64,000 bases of DNA from Xylanibacter ruminicola (lineage in GTDB: Bacteria > Bacteroidota > Bacteroidia > Bacteroidales > Bacteroidaceae): positions 82,103-146,102 of the forward strand of contig NZ_FRBD01000006.1 of assembly GCF_900142525.1 (NCBI RefSeq), given 5' to 3'. A program made the position numbers and the translations under genes. The notes below the pieces were generated by a model. That model made no database searches. It was not told the origin of the DNA and was given only the letters and a program-made list of their open reading frames with translations. The first letter of the stretch is position 1. The number at the start of each line of letters is the position of its first letter. Positions 26,021 through 35,097 of the stretch are shown here, one piece after another.

Positions 26021-26862
26021 TGCCTTGTTTCTATCTTACAACTATTAGGTTGGCGTACGTTTTCATCGATGGTAATGCTACCGATGGAATCGGCAATAAT
26101 GTGGCCAGAAGTAGGATTCTTGATGTTCTCAATATGTCCCTTAATATCAGCCTCGACCTCAGCATACTCGAATACACGATCGCACGCTGCATCGAAAGTA
26201 CAACTCTCGAGCACCAGATTCTGAGCGTAGCAAAGCAGCTGCTCGCCAGCCAGATGGCAGTTAACCAATCGCACATTCTTAGAATGCCAGGCCAGGTACT
26301 CGCCATCGAGGGTAGAATCGTAGATAGTGATGTTCTCGCACTCCCAGAACGAATCCTTTGTAACAATGTTAGCATTGTGAATCTCTACATTCTTACAATA
26401 CTGGAACACATATTTGGCATCGCTCTCTAATCCATCAACATAGATATTCTGCGAAAACATAAAAGGATAAGTGCCTTCGTGCAGCTTAACATTCTTAAGT
26501 TTCAGCCCGTCGACCTTCCAGAAGGTTTCATCGGCATCGTTAATCACTACGTTTTCAAGTTCCACATTCTTCATCTCGCGGAAGAACTTAGGGCCATCGA
26601 TGGTGCAGTCTTTCATCACCAAATCGTTAGTATACCAGATGGCCGAACGAGAACCTGGTGCAAAATAGCAGCGCTCTATACGTGCACCATCAACATGCCA
26701 CCAAGGATACTTTCCATAAAACTTGCTATCATAACACTCCATGCGCTGGCATTGTTTAATACCAGATTCGCCATCAACAATCACGATGTTCTCTAGTCTA
26801 AGATCGTGAGTTGCAAACAGAGGTCGCTCACCTCCAAATTCTTTGTCTTTTATCAGTTTCAT
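26017..26862 (-). CDS. DUF3737 family protein (beta-helix-like)
   Basis: About 281 residues starting MKLIKDKEFGGERPLFA. The body consists of short repeats with alternating aromatic and polar positions (WWHVDGARIERCYFAPGSR, VDGLKLKNVKLHEGTYPF, ENITIYDSTLDGEYLAW), consistent with a right-handed parallel beta-helix. There is no signal peptide, so it is probably cytoplasmic. DUF3737 proteins have no established function. The ATG at 26862 is chosen because the longer frame would run through the promoter box at 26885-26892. It forms a two-gene operon with the MalY-type enzyme through an ATGA overlap. Confidence 0.85.
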   Translation of the reverse strand: MKLIKDKEFGGERPLFATHDLRLENIVIVDGESGIKQCQRMECYDSKFYGKYPWWHVDGARIERCYFAPGSRSAIWYTNDLVMKDCTIDGPKFFREMKNVELENVVINDADETFWKVDGLKLKNVKLHEGTYPFMFSQNIYVDGLESDAKYVFQYCKNVEIHNANIVTKDSFWECENITIYDSTLDGEYLAWHSKNVRLVNCHLAGEQLLCYAQNLVLESCTFDAACDRVFEYAEVEADIKGHIENIKNPTSGHIIADSIGSITIDENVRQPNSCKIETRQ

Positions 26863-26884
26863 TGTTTTTGTATATATTCGTCTG

Positions 26885-26892
26885 CAAAGGTA
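26885..26892 (-). promoter_or_regulatory. -7 box for the DUF3737-malY operon
   Basis: TACCTTTG on the minus strand, 22 bases before the DUF3737 ATG. Confidence 0.75.
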
Positions 26893-26894
26893 CA

Positions 26895-26932
26895 AATAAA
26901 AATCCGTAATCAGGTTACCCCAATTACGGATT
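26895..26932 (-). terminator. Intrinsic terminator of the DUF3836 gene
   Basis: AATCCGTAAT and ATTACGGATT form a perfect 10-bp stem (26901-26910 and 26923-26932). On the minus strand it is followed by TTTATTT, which runs straight into the DUF3737 promoter, so terminator and promoter are back to back. Confidence 0.75.
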
Positions 26933-26976
26933 CTGATACCCATTTAAGGGTTTTTATAATTTAAAGAGAGAGAATT

Positions 26977-27402
26977 CTACTTCACAGCAAGAAGATTGCC
27001 ATCTAGCGGCTCCATAACAACCATACGCGAGGTAAGATACATATTATCATGAGTCTCGTTCATCTTGTAGGTCTTAACCGATGTGAGATTTGGAGCCTGT
27101 GAACGATAGAGTGTAACCTCTGATGGGAGATCGTAGGCCTGTTTGTCAGCATTCCACGAGCTAACCTCTACGTTATAGCCATTCTTATAGTACTTATAAG
27201 TAAGACGGCTGCTCTTCTGCCACTCTTTTGTGGCCTCATCCCAGCTCAGAGTCTCCTTGTTGGAGAGTCTTCCCTGCTCATCATACTCATAGCGATACTC
27301 GATCTTCTGAGCTACAGTGTTATCAGTGCTCTGTGCATTTGCCTTGAAATTAGCGTTGAAGTACATTGTCAGTACCATTGCTGCTGTGATGATTGCTTCC
27401 AT
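26977..27402 (-). CDS. Small secreted DUF3836-like protein
   Basis: A 141-residue protein with an N-terminal hydrophobic export signal (MEAIITAAMVLTMYFNANFKANAQ). The mature part is beta-rich and polar (YEYDEQGRLSNKETLSWD, LTYKYYKNGYNVEVSSWN). The pattern recalls DUF3836 proteins of Bacteroides and Prevotella, which have no known function and somewhat resemble YD-type repeats. It has its own promoter at 27444-27451 with 11-bp TAAC direct repeats upstream, and its own terminator, so it is a single-gene unit although it sits between CAZyme operons. The family call is from memory. Confidence 0.65.
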   Translation of the reverse strand: MEAIITAAMVLTMYFNANFKANAQSTDNTVAQKIEYRYEYDEQGRLSNKETLSWDEATKEWQKSSRLTYKYYKNGYNVEVSSWNADKQAYDLPSEVTLYRSQAPNLTSVKTYKMNETHDNMYLTSRMVVMEPLDGNLLAVK

Positions 27403-27443
27403 ATCTCTATAGTTTTAATTGTTATTTTATCTGTTTGACGTTG

Positions 27444-27451
27444 CAAAGGTA
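27444..27451 (-). promoter_or_regulatory. -7 box for the DUF3836 gene
   Basis: TACCTTTG on the minus strand, 41 bases before the start codon. Confidence 0.75.
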
Positions 27452-27473
27452 CGAAAAGTTGCACGAGCGTTGA

Positions 27474-27506
27474 GTTATCTTAATGTTATCTTTAGGTTAA
27501 ATCTGT
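27474..27506 (-). promoter_or_regulatory. Three 11-bp direct repeats upstream of the DUF3836 promoter
   Basis: On the plus strand GTTA begins at 27474, 27485 and 27496, an exact 11-bp period; on the minus strand these are TAAC units. The pair GTTATCTTTAG and GTTAAATCTGT (27485-27506) matches 36763-36784 at 20 of 22 positions. In both places 33 bases separate the proximal GTTA of the pair from the -7 box. The site overlaps the last codon of the GH3 gene. Geometry suits an OmpR/PhoB-type response regulator. Confidence 0.65.
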
Positions 27507-29848
27507 TTTACCTCCGAAAAATAGTACTTTCTCAGCGGGATATTAACAGCTTCGCCAGTCAGATTTATCTGCTGTTGCAACCTGATATCCTGCGACGATG
27601 CACCTATCTTAATAATATACTGTCCTGCCTTGATATTCCACTGGCGCTGGCCCTCATGACTGTAGTAGCCAAGCTGCTCGGTGTACATCTTAACACTGAT
27701 CTTCTTGCTCTCGCCTGGCTTCAGCGATACACGGGCAAAGCCTTGCAGCTGGATGGGGCGGATGTTTTTATTTCCATCAGCTGGCGACAGATAAATCTGA
27801 GCCACCTCATCAGCTGCCATTTTACCGCTATTCTTAACATCGAAGGTAATGTTAAAACTCTCGTCCTTGGTAGTAACCTCAGGAGTAACCTCAAGGTTAG
27901 AGTACTCGAATGTGGTATAGCTTAAGCCATAGCCGAATGGCCACTGAACACGAGGATCCTTCTCAGCAGAGTAATTATAGCAGATAGGCTCGTTGATTTC
28001 GACATTAGGATAGCTGACAGAGAGCTTAGCTGATGGAGAAATCTTTCCATAAAGGATATCTGCCACAGCGTTTCCTCCTTCCTCGCCTGGATACCAGGCC
28101 TGGATGACAGCAGCGCACTTCTCAGCAAGACCTGAAACAACCTGAGCACGTCCACCAAACATCACCAAAACTACAGGCTTACCTGTGTTGATGAGTTCCT
28201 GAACATATTCCTCCTGTTTTCCTGGCAGGCGCAGTCCCTGACGATCGCGGTTCTCACCACAAAGCATTACGTTCTCGCCTACAGCTGCAACAATCACATC
28301 ACAGTCCTGAGCCATACGCAAAGCCTCAGCCTTATCAGTACGCTCACCAGCATCAACCTTACGATGCAGGAGGTTATACTCCCAGGCACGTGCATCGCCC
28401 AGCTCGCTGAACTTAGTCTCAATCTCTTCAGTCCAATCGCAACCACGAGAATACATCACGTTCATACCCTCTGGCTTGCGAGAGGCCATAGCCTCAAGCA
28501 ACTTAACAATATGAGGATTCTCCGATTTATAGTCGAGCATCTTCCAGAAGTACGACATGGCAGGATAAGTATAGTCGCCACACATTGCCCAGATAGAGTT
28601 GGCATTAGGACCAGTAAGCAGCACATTCTTTACACCCTTCAAAGGCAGTACGCCATTGTTCTCAAGCAGAACAATCGACTGACTGGCAATATCGTAAGCT
28701 GTCTGACGCTCCTCAGGGGTATCAAGTTTGATATCCTCCTTAGAATAGAGATAGGCATCCTTATCAAAGAGTCCAGCACGGAACTTAACACGAAGTACAT
28801 TCTTAACAGCACGCTCCAGTACCTCAGGCTTTACAAGGCCTTTGTCAATAGCCTCCTGCAGATGCTGATAGTTGGCACCAAAGGGGAAGTCGACATCGTT
28901 GCCTGCATTGATGGCAGCGGCAGCCTTCTCAAGGGCAGTTTCGATGTTTGGAATCTGATCGATAGCTGTATAATCGCTAACCACCATACCATCGAAACCC
29001 ACATATCCCCGAAGAATATCCTGCAGTATCTCGCTATTAGCAACACATCTGGTGCCATGAACATCATGATATCCTGGCATCACAGCTACGCTACCAGTAA
29101 GACGGATCATCGTCTCATGAGGCAGAAGAATCTCTTCCATCATCTCCTTCTCGTCAGCATCGCCTCCGCCACCATAGCCCAGATAATGTTTTGAGCAAGC
29201 ACCAACGCCCTTCTTCATGTTGCCCTGCTGCAAGCCCTTAACAAAGGCTGTACCCATAACGGCTGAAAGATAGCCATCCTCACCATACGATTCCTCCAAA
29301 CGATTGAAACTTGGTGTGCGACATACGTCAACCATTGGCGAAAGGGCCAATATACCCCCCATCTTACGCAACTGAGTACTTGTCTGACGAGTTTTGAGTT
29401 CAGCCAATTCAGGGTTAAACGAACCTGCCTGACCTATCTGCTGAGGATAGATAGTAGATCCTAGGGTATTGATACCAGAGAGTACCTCCTCGTGCAGAAG
29501 AGCAGGAATGCCGTTGGGCGTATTGTGCATCAGCCAGTCTTGAATGGCAATAGCACGATCGCGAAGATCCTGAGGTTCGCGAGGCTGCTGCATACAGAAC
29601 TGCGAGAAGTGACCGATGCCAAAGGGTATCAACTCCTTGCACTTGGCCGTATCGAGTTTACCCTGTTCATCGAAGAGTTCATCCATATACATACTCTTCA
29701 ACTGTGCAATGCGCTCCTCCTGAGGCATCTTCTGGTAGAGTTCATCAATTTGCTGTTCCATGTCTGTTGCTTGAGTGTTACAACTTACTAGTAGTGCAGA
29801 AAGCCCCGTTATGACCAAACTGCCAATAGTATTTAGATTCTTCATCAT
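27497..29848 (-). CDS. GH3 family beta-glycosidase, lipoprotein
   Basis: A 783-residue GH3 enzyme. The N-terminus is a lipoprotein signal with LLVSC as lipobox (about residues 19-23), so it is probably anchored to a membrane facing the periplasm. The (beta/alpha)8 domain carries the nucleophile Asp in VGFDGMVVSDYTAI. The alpha/beta sandwich domain and a C-terminal fibronectin type III-like domain (PFGYGLSYTTFEYSNL onward) follow. GH3 enzymes are mainly beta-glucosidases or beta-xylosidases; specificity cannot be fixed by eye. Last gene of the GH97-GH2-GH3 operon (23-base gap to GH2). The stop codon falls within the regulatory repeats of the next gene. Confidence 0.93.
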   Translation of the reverse strand: MMKNLNTIGSLVITGLSALLVSCNTQATDMEQQIDELYQKMPQEERIAQLKSMYMDELFDEQGKLDTAKCKELIPFGIGHFSQFCMQQPREPQDLRDRAIAIQDWLMHNTPNGIPALLHEEVLSGINTLGSTIYPQQIGQAGSFNPELAELKTRQTSTQLRKMGGILALSPMVDVCRTPSFNRLEESYGEDGYLSAVMGTAFVKGLQQGNMKKGVGACSKHYLGYGGGGDADEKEMMEEILLPHETMIRLTGSVAVMPGYHDVHGTRCVANSEILQDILRGYVGFDGMVVSDYTAIDQIPNIETALEKAAAAINAGNDVDFPFGANYQHLQEAIDKGLVKPEVLERAVKNVLRVKFRAGLFDKDAYLYSKEDIKLDTPEERQTAYDIASQSIVLLENNGVLPLKGVKNVLLTGPNANSIWAMCGDYTYPAMSYFWKMLDYKSENPHIVKLLEAMASRKPEGMNVMYSRGCDWTEEIETKFSELGDARAWEYNLLHRKVDAGERTDKAEALRMAQDCDVIVAAVGENVMLCGENRDRQGLRLPGKQEEYVQELINTGKPVVLVMFGGRAQVVSGLAEKCAAVIQAWYPGEEGGNAVADILYGKISPSAKLSVSYPNVEINEPICYNYSAEKDPRVQWPFGYGLSYTTFEYSNLEVTPEVTTKDESFNITFDVKNSGKMAADEVAQIYLSPADGNKNIRPIQLQGFARVSLKPGESKKISVKMYTEQLGYYSHEGQRQWNIKAGQYIIKIGASSQDIRLQQQINLTGEAVNIPLRKYYFSEVKQI

Positions 29849-29871
29849 TGGATTTATTACCTTATTTATTA

Positions 29872-31686
29872 TTACTTGCTTTCATACCACTTTTTCAACA
29901 CATAGAAGGCCTTCTTCTTCTCGCCCTTGTCGCTGAACAAGCCCTTACGGTTATAGTAGTCCTGAACACCTGGCAGTACTCTACGAGGCGAACGGAAGTC
30001 TTTCAGAATCCAAGGAGTAGTACCAGCAAGACCCTCAATCTTATCGAGCATAGCAATATTCTCGATATACAGATTCTCCTGGAACTCCTCAGTCCATCGC
30101 TGGTTCTTGGCGCCATGATAACCATATCTGGCTCCACCACCAAACTCGCTGATGATGACTGGCTTATTGTATGGAATCTCCCACTTCATCTTGGGTGCAT
30201 CGTTCACATCGCGATACCAACCAATATACTGGTTGAAGCTAACCACATCAACATACTGATTCATGTTATCGTTCAGGCGATTAACGTAGTTTGAAGCACC
30301 TGTTACCTCCATAGCCATAGAGATAAGACGCGTATTATCTAAGCTACGTGCATACTTGGCCAGACGACCCAAGAAATCATCGCGCTGAGCTGAATGAGGT
30401 GTCTCGTTGGCGATACTCCAGATGATTATATTTGCACGATTATGGTCGCGAGCAATCATATCTGTGAGTTGCTGCTTAGCATTCTCGAAAGTCTTAGGAT
30501 TGGTCCATGCGATAGTCCAATAGCAAGGAATCTCCGACCACACCAGGATGCCCTGACGTTCAGCCTCGCGAACCATATTCTCACTGTGTGGATAGTGAGC
30601 CAGACGAACGTAGTTACAACCTAACTCCTTAGCCCAACCTAGCAGGGTACGAGCATCCTCAACAGAATTGGCACGACCACCTCCATTTGGTTTCTCTTCA
30701 TGGATAGAGATACCCTTCAGGAAGATAGGTTTACCATTCAGCAGTATCTGCTTGTCGCGAGTCTCAATCGTGCGGAAGCCTATCTCGTCAGTAAGCTTTG
30801 ATGTGTCGAGCGAGAGGTTAACCTGATAGAGTTTGGGATTCTCAGGGCACCAGAGCTGGAGTTTCTTAGCTGCCACCTTGAGTGTAGCGCTCACTTTGCC
30901 TTCAGCATCAGTAGTAAGCTGCTGTTCCAGTTTCAGTTCTGGTATATGTACACAAACCTTGTGCCCTGCCTCCTTGACGTTAAGCTTTGCAGTAAACGAG
31001 ATTTCTCTCTGCTTGGCCTTATCGGCAGCCTTCTTGAGTTGCAGGCTATAGTCCTCGAGATATGTCATGGGCACCTTAACCAGCTTCACATCGCGAGTGA
31101 TACCACCATAGTTCCACCAATCGAATATCAACGTGGGCACATCTTCAGCATGACGCTTGTTGTCTACCTTTACAACCACCACATTCTCGCCATCTTTCAG
31201 CAGATTGGTGATGTCGTAGTTGAATGGTGTGAAACCACCCACATGGTGACCTGCCCTCTTGCCGTTAACCCAAACATAACTATCGTAGTTGACTGCGCCA
31301 AAATACAAGAAGGTGCGATAATCGCTCATGGTCTTTGCCTCGAAGCTCTTCTTGAACCATACAGTTCCCTCGTAGAAGAACAAGCGCTCGTCCTGAGTAT
31401 TCCAGTCAGAAGGAATCTTCATGGTTGGCGACTTATCGAAGTCGTACTCAATCAAGTCTTCTGGCTTCTGTGGCTTGGCATTCTTAAAGAATCCATACGC
31501 CATTGGTTTCATACGATAATCGTAGTAGCCCTCTTCCTGAACATCTACGATATAATTCCAATCGCCATTCAGCGAACAACTCTCGTATGCATTGATATTC
31601 TGAATCAATGGCAACGTTACTTCCTCAGCTGAAGCTGTGAGCACAAAGCCCACTGCCAGCATCATAGCAGATAGTAATTTTTTCAT
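29872..31686 (-). CDS. GH2 family beta-glycosidase (beta-glucuronidase/galactosidase type)
   Basis: A 604-residue protein with signal peptide MKKLLSAMMLAVGFVLTASA. Domain order is GH2 sugar-binding (SCSLNGDWNYI, about 35-215), an immunoglobulin-like domain (about 220-310) and a TIM barrel (about 315-604). The acid/base Glu is in IIWSIANETPHS (about 426) and the nucleophile Glu in VIISEFGGGARYGYHG (about 513). The compact size without extra C-terminal domains favours the beta-glucuronidase-like or small beta-galactosidase groups. It is located in the periplasm by inference. It is the middle gene of a three-gene operon, with gaps of 15 and 23 bases. Confidence 0.92.
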   Translation of the reverse strand: MKKLLSAMMLAVGFVLTASAEEVTLPLIQNINAYESCSLNGDWNYIVDVQEEGYYDYRMKPMAYGFFKNAKPQKPEDLIEYDFDKSPTMKIPSDWNTQDERLFFYEGTVWFKKSFEAKTMSDYRTFLYFGAVNYDSYVWVNGKRAGHHVGGFTPFNYDITNLLKDGENVVVVKVDNKRHAEDVPTLIFDWWNYGGITRDVKLVKVPMTYLEDYSLQLKKAADKAKQREISFTAKLNVKEAGHKVCVHIPELKLEQQLTTDAEGKVSATLKVAAKKLQLWCPENPKLYQVNLSLDTSKLTDEIGFRTIETRDKQILLNGKPIFLKGISIHEEKPNGGGRANSVEDARTLLGWAKELGCNYVRLAHYPHSENMVREAERQGILVWSEIPCYWTIAWTNPKTFENAKQQLTDMIARDHNRANIIIWSIANETPHSAQRDDFLGRLAKYARSLDNTRLISMAMEVTGASNYVNRLNDNMNQYVDVVSFNQYIGWYRDVNDAPKMKWEIPYNKPVIISEFGGGARYGYHGAKNQRWTEEFQENLYIENIAMLDKIEGLAGTTPWILKDFRSPRRVLPGVQDYYNRKGLFSDKGEKKKAFYVLKKWYESK

Positions 31687-31701
31687 ATTACTTCGTATAT
31701 T

Positions 31702-33639
31702 TTATTTAATAATCAATCCTCCATTGGGTTGGATAGTAATCTTTGCTATTCCTTTCTTATCCACCTTAACAGTAGTCTTAGTAGGTTCGCCCTTCTGATT
31801 GTCTACATAAAGAGTAGCAACCTTTCCTGCAAACATCGGGAGCTGAAGATTCAGCTTAAGTGGCTCCTTCTGAGCGTTCAGCCCAGCGATATACCAATCG
31901 GCACCGTGACGACGAGCCAGAACAACATACTTGCCAGGATAGCCATCTACGAACTGAGTCTCATCCCATGTAGCAGGAAGCTGACGCAGGAAATCGAGCT
32001 CGAACTGAGGCAACTCTGTGAGGTTGTTTGGATACATAGCCACACACTGGATTGAAGTCTGGTTGGTGATACCAGAAGCCATCTCGAAGATATCGGTAGT
32101 CTTGCGAGAGTGACGACTCTTGTTGTCGCGACTCATGTGCTTATTCATAATCACTCCACCCCAATCCATCGAGGCGATGGCGTTACGACAGAATGGATGC
32201 AGACACAGATCGAATGGCTCATGGATAGCAGCACCCTCGCCAAAGAATACATTCTCGCTGGCCAAAACTGCCTCTGATGCTACGTAGTTAGGGAACATAC
32301 GCTCCCATCCGCGAGGCAGAGTGCAACCATGGAAAATGACCTGAATATCATAGCGATTGGCATCAACCATGATATCCTCGTAGAGGCGCAGCGTTTCCTG
32401 CTTGTCGCCTCCAAAGAAATCTACTTTGATTCCCTTTACGCCAATCTTCTGCAACCAAGCAAACTCGCGATTGCGTGCAAGCGATGAGTTCAAGCAATTA
32501 CGTGGTCCCTGAGGTGCATCGTTCCAAGCGCCATTAGAGTTATACCAAAGCATCAGCGATACGCCCTTGCTCTGAGCATACTTTGAAAGTTCTACCATAC
32601 GGTCGCGACCTATCTGGGCATCCCAAAGGGCATCAACCAAGCAATACTCATAGCCCATAATAGAAGCAAGGTCGATGAGTTTTACCTGATCATCGTAGTT
32701 CGTGGCGCCATCCTGCCAGAGTAGCCAACTCCATGTATAGCGTCCCGACTTATAATCGTAAGCAGGTTCGTACAGAGGATCCACCACGTCGTAGCTTACT
32801 GTAGTCTCTACAATTGGCTTCAAAGTCTTACCAACGGTAATGGTGCGCCAAGGAGTCTCAGCAGGCAACGACATAGCCACGAACTCAGAGCCGAAGCCAC
32901 CATTCTCGCCTTTATCAGGAAATGCGATGGTATAGCCGCTTTCTGGCTGATAGTCAGACAGATGCGTTCCACAATAAGTGCCAGTAGTACCTGTCTCGCT
33001 TACCAAAGCCCATCCTTCAGAAAGATGGAACAAACATGGGAAGGTATAGCCACGACCATAGTGTGACTTATCTGTCAGCTTACCATCAACGCTGTAACCC
33101 TCTTCGTAGCTTGGTTTTGTCTGAGCCCAACCTGTTTCAGGTCCAATCTGTGGAGTGATAAAAGTAGTGGTTCCATCGGGGAAATTAAAACTGGTGGCCT
33201 CACCAAATATCAAAGTACGCTGCTTGTCGCGTGGGCCTTTCTTGATGCCATATCTGAAAGCCACATCGTTATCAGACACCATAAAGGTGATGTTCATCTG
33301 GAGTTTCTGCTGATTCTCGAGAGTCAACACAAGCTTGTTGGCTTTATAGTCAACATGTGATGTCTTGATATTGCGAATATCATACTGCTTCTCAACAGCC
33401 TCAGTCTTGCTGCCAACAATCTTCAGTCCGTTGATAAGATCGCCAATGCTAGTGTTAAGGCCCAGATTTGATTTTGTTACCATCTGCTTACCATCAAGCG
33501 ACACACAATAAGTGGCCTTTCCGCCTTCATCGCTTATGGTTACTTCAAGATTTCCACTTGGAGATTTCACCTTTACCTCTTCAGCCCGACAAAGGCCTAC
33601 AGCCATTAAGGCTGCTACAAATAACAATTTTCTGGTCAT
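31702..33639 (-). CDS. GH97 family alpha-glycosidase, probably a retaining alpha-galactosidase
   Basis: A 645-residue GH97 enzyme with signal peptide MTRKLLFVAALMAVGLCRA. The N-terminal beta-sandwich (about 20-270), catalytic barrel (about 280-540) and C-terminal domain are in the family order. GH97 contains inverting alpha-glucosidases (SusB type, catalytic Glu) and retaining alpha-galactosidases with an Asp nucleophile. Here the equivalent strand reads GIKVDFFGGDKQE with Asp at about 406, which favours the retaining galactosidase group; that part is inference. First gene of the GH97-GH2-GH3 operon, with a promoter at 33669-33676. Confidence 0.92.
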   Translation of the reverse strand: MTRKLLFVAALMAVGLCRAEEVKVKSPSGNLEVTISDEGGKATYCVSLDGKQMVTKSNLGLNTSIGDLINGLKIVGSKTEAVEKQYDIRNIKTSHVDYKANKLVLTLENQQKLQMNITFMVSDNDVAFRYGIKKGPRDKQRTLIFGEATSFNFPDGTTTFITPQIGPETGWAQTKPSYEEGYSVDGKLTDKSHYGRGYTFPCLFHLSEGWALVSETGTTGTYCGTHLSDYQPESGYTIAFPDKGENGGFGSEFVAMSLPAETPWRTITVGKTLKPIVETTVSYDVVDPLYEPAYDYKSGRYTWSWLLWQDGATNYDDQVKLIDLASIMGYEYCLVDALWDAQIGRDRMVELSKYAQSKGVSLMLWYNSNGAWNDAPQGPRNCLNSSLARNREFAWLQKIGVKGIKVDFFGGDKQETLRLYEDIMVDANRYDIQVIFHGCTLPRGWERMFPNYVASEAVLASENVFFGEGAAIHEPFDLCLHPFCRNAIASMDWGGVIMNKHMSRDNKSRHSRKTTDIFEMASGITNQTSIQCVAMYPNNLTELPQFELDFLRQLPATWDETQFVDGYPGKYVVLARRHGADWYIAGLNAQKEPLKLNLQLPMFAGKVATLYVDNQKGEPTKTTVKVDKKGIAKITIQPNGGLIIK

Positions 33640-33668
33640 ACTACTTCTATTATTCTGGTTTTTGGTTG

Positions 33669-33676
33669 CAAAGATA
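33669..33676 (-). promoter_or_regulatory. -7 box for the GH97-GH2-GH3 operon
   Basis: TATCTTTG on the minus strand, 29 bases before the GH97 ATG. A degenerate repeat pair, GTTAACAAATT and GTAAAAATCAC (33710-33731), lies upstream with 33 bases between GTTA and the box, as at the DUF3836 and CPBP-like genes. Confidence 0.7.
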
Positions 33677-33784
33677 CGAATTATATATTAAGGTAGGAAG
33701 TCCCCCTGCGTTAACAAATTGTAAAAATCACACTTCTAAGATAGTCTTTTCTATTATTGGGCGTCTTATCTGAGAAAAAAGAAT

Positions 33785-33792
33785 TAATTTTG
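33785..33792 (+). promoter_or_regulatory. -7 box for the two-component operon
   Basis: TAATTTTG followed by CAAAC, 9 bases before the ATG at 33802; implies a very short leader and excludes the longer frame start. Confidence 0.65.
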
Positions 33793-33801
33793 CAAACAGT
33801 T

Positions 33802-35097
33802 ATGCATACGGGTAAGTATAAATATGTGTCGATAGTAAGCGCAGTAGCAGTATTACTGTTGCTGGCTCTATACATGTGGATGACCTACCGCTCTGTAACC
33901 AAGGACATCACAGAGCGTGCAGGTAACCAGCTTACTTGGGCCATGTTCTACGAGAGTTACACTCGAGCCGATATCGTAACTAAAGGCGATACGCTCAATT
34001 TGCCTGATGCCAGAGGAAATCTTTCGCTTGCCTCATCAGTAGAGGGAATGAACGATGCCTTGAGCGCCAAGTACCACTCAGAGATATCGCTGGATACAGT
34101 AGCCATCTATGTAGATTCACTCCTAAGTGTGGCAGATATTAATCGCAATGTAACCATCTTGGAGGTTGATGCTTCGAGAAAGGTGCTCAGACGAAATAAC
34201 GATAGAAACACATCCTTTTCGCTCCTGACTCATCCAGTCAGCATCCGCAGAGACCAATCAAAGGCGATACAGATAGCACTTAACAACCCCTACCCAGAGT
34301 TGGCGCAAAAGCTGAGTCCGCTATTCCTGATTAGTGCCATCATCCTTGGTTTCTTTGCCATCATCATCGTCCAACTGCTAAGATTCATCACAGAGCAGGA
34401 GCAGATGGCAGAACTACGCAACGACTTCTCGTATGCGATGGTTCACGACATGAAATCGCCGCTTTCATCGATAATCATGGGTGCTCACTTCCTGCATAGC
34501 GGCAAGGTTGACGACAAGCCACAAATCAAAGAAAAGTACTACACGATTATCGAGGATGAGGCAGAACACTTGTTGGCCCTAGTCAACAAGCTGCTCACCA
34601 TCTCTAAACTCGAGAACAAAAAACTCATTCTGAACAAGTGGGACATCTATCTTGAGCCAATAATCAACGATTTAATCGACAAAACCAAGGCTAAAGCCAC
34701 CAAACCGCTTGAGATTGTAACAGACCTCAAGGTAAAGAATGTTCTGGCTGATGAGCAATACCTGACTGAGGCCATAGCTAATCTACTGGACAACGCCATC
34801 AAATACTCAAGAGAAGAGATAAAAATCAAGATTTCAACGATAGATACAGACAAAAACGTGCTCCTGAAGGTGCGCGATAACGGTATAGGTATCACCAGGG
34901 AAGAACAGAAGATTATCTTCGACAAGTTCGGACGTGCTGCTATCCACGAGAAGAATCGCAAAGGCGGCGTTTCAGGCTTTGGATTAGGTCTGAACTACGT
35001 AGACCAAGTGATGCAAGCCCATGGAGGAAAGGTGACTGTATCAAGCGAGAAGGACAAATTTTCAGAATTTACACTTTATATCCCAAAGAACGTATGA
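33802..35097 (+). CDS. Sensor histidine kinase
   Basis: About 431 residues from MHTGKYKYVS. Two membrane helices (VSIVSAVAVLLLLALYMWM near 9-27 and LFLISAIILGFFAIIIVQLL near 175-194) flank a periplasmic sensor of about 145 residues. The cytoplasmic part has the H-box MVHDMKSPLSSI, N-box NLLDNAIKYS, G1 VRDNGIGI, F-box FDKFGR and G2 GFGLGLNYV, so all kinase boxes are intact. It resembles the RprX type of Bacteroides kinases, but this is not proven. Its TGA overlaps the regulator ATG by four bases. Confidence 0.9.
   Translation: MHTGKYKYVSIVSAVAVLLLLALYMWMTYRSVTKDITERAGNQLTWAMFYESYTRADIVTKGDTLNLPDARGNLSLASSVEGMNDALSAKYHSEISLDTVAIYVDSLLSVADINRNVTILEVDASRKVLRRNNDRNTSFSLLTHPVSIRRDQSKAIQIALNNPYPELAQKLSPLFLISAIILGFFAIIIVQLLRFITEQEQMAELRNDFSYAMVHDMKSPLSSIIMGAHFLHSGKVDDKPQIKEKYYTIIEDEAEHLLALVNKLLTISKLENKKLILNKWDIYLEPIINDLIDKTKAKATKPLEIVTDLKVKNVLADEQYLTEAIANLLDNAIKYSREEIKIKISTIDTDKNVLLKVRDNGIGITREEQKIIFDKFGRAAIHEKNRKGGVSGFGLGLNYVDQVMQAHGGKVTVSSEKDKFSEFTLYIPKNV

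Noticed and set aside
28364..29194. Plus-strand open frame of 276 codons
   Set aside because: Antisense to the well-supported GH3 gene; composition and lack of motifs indicate a shadow.
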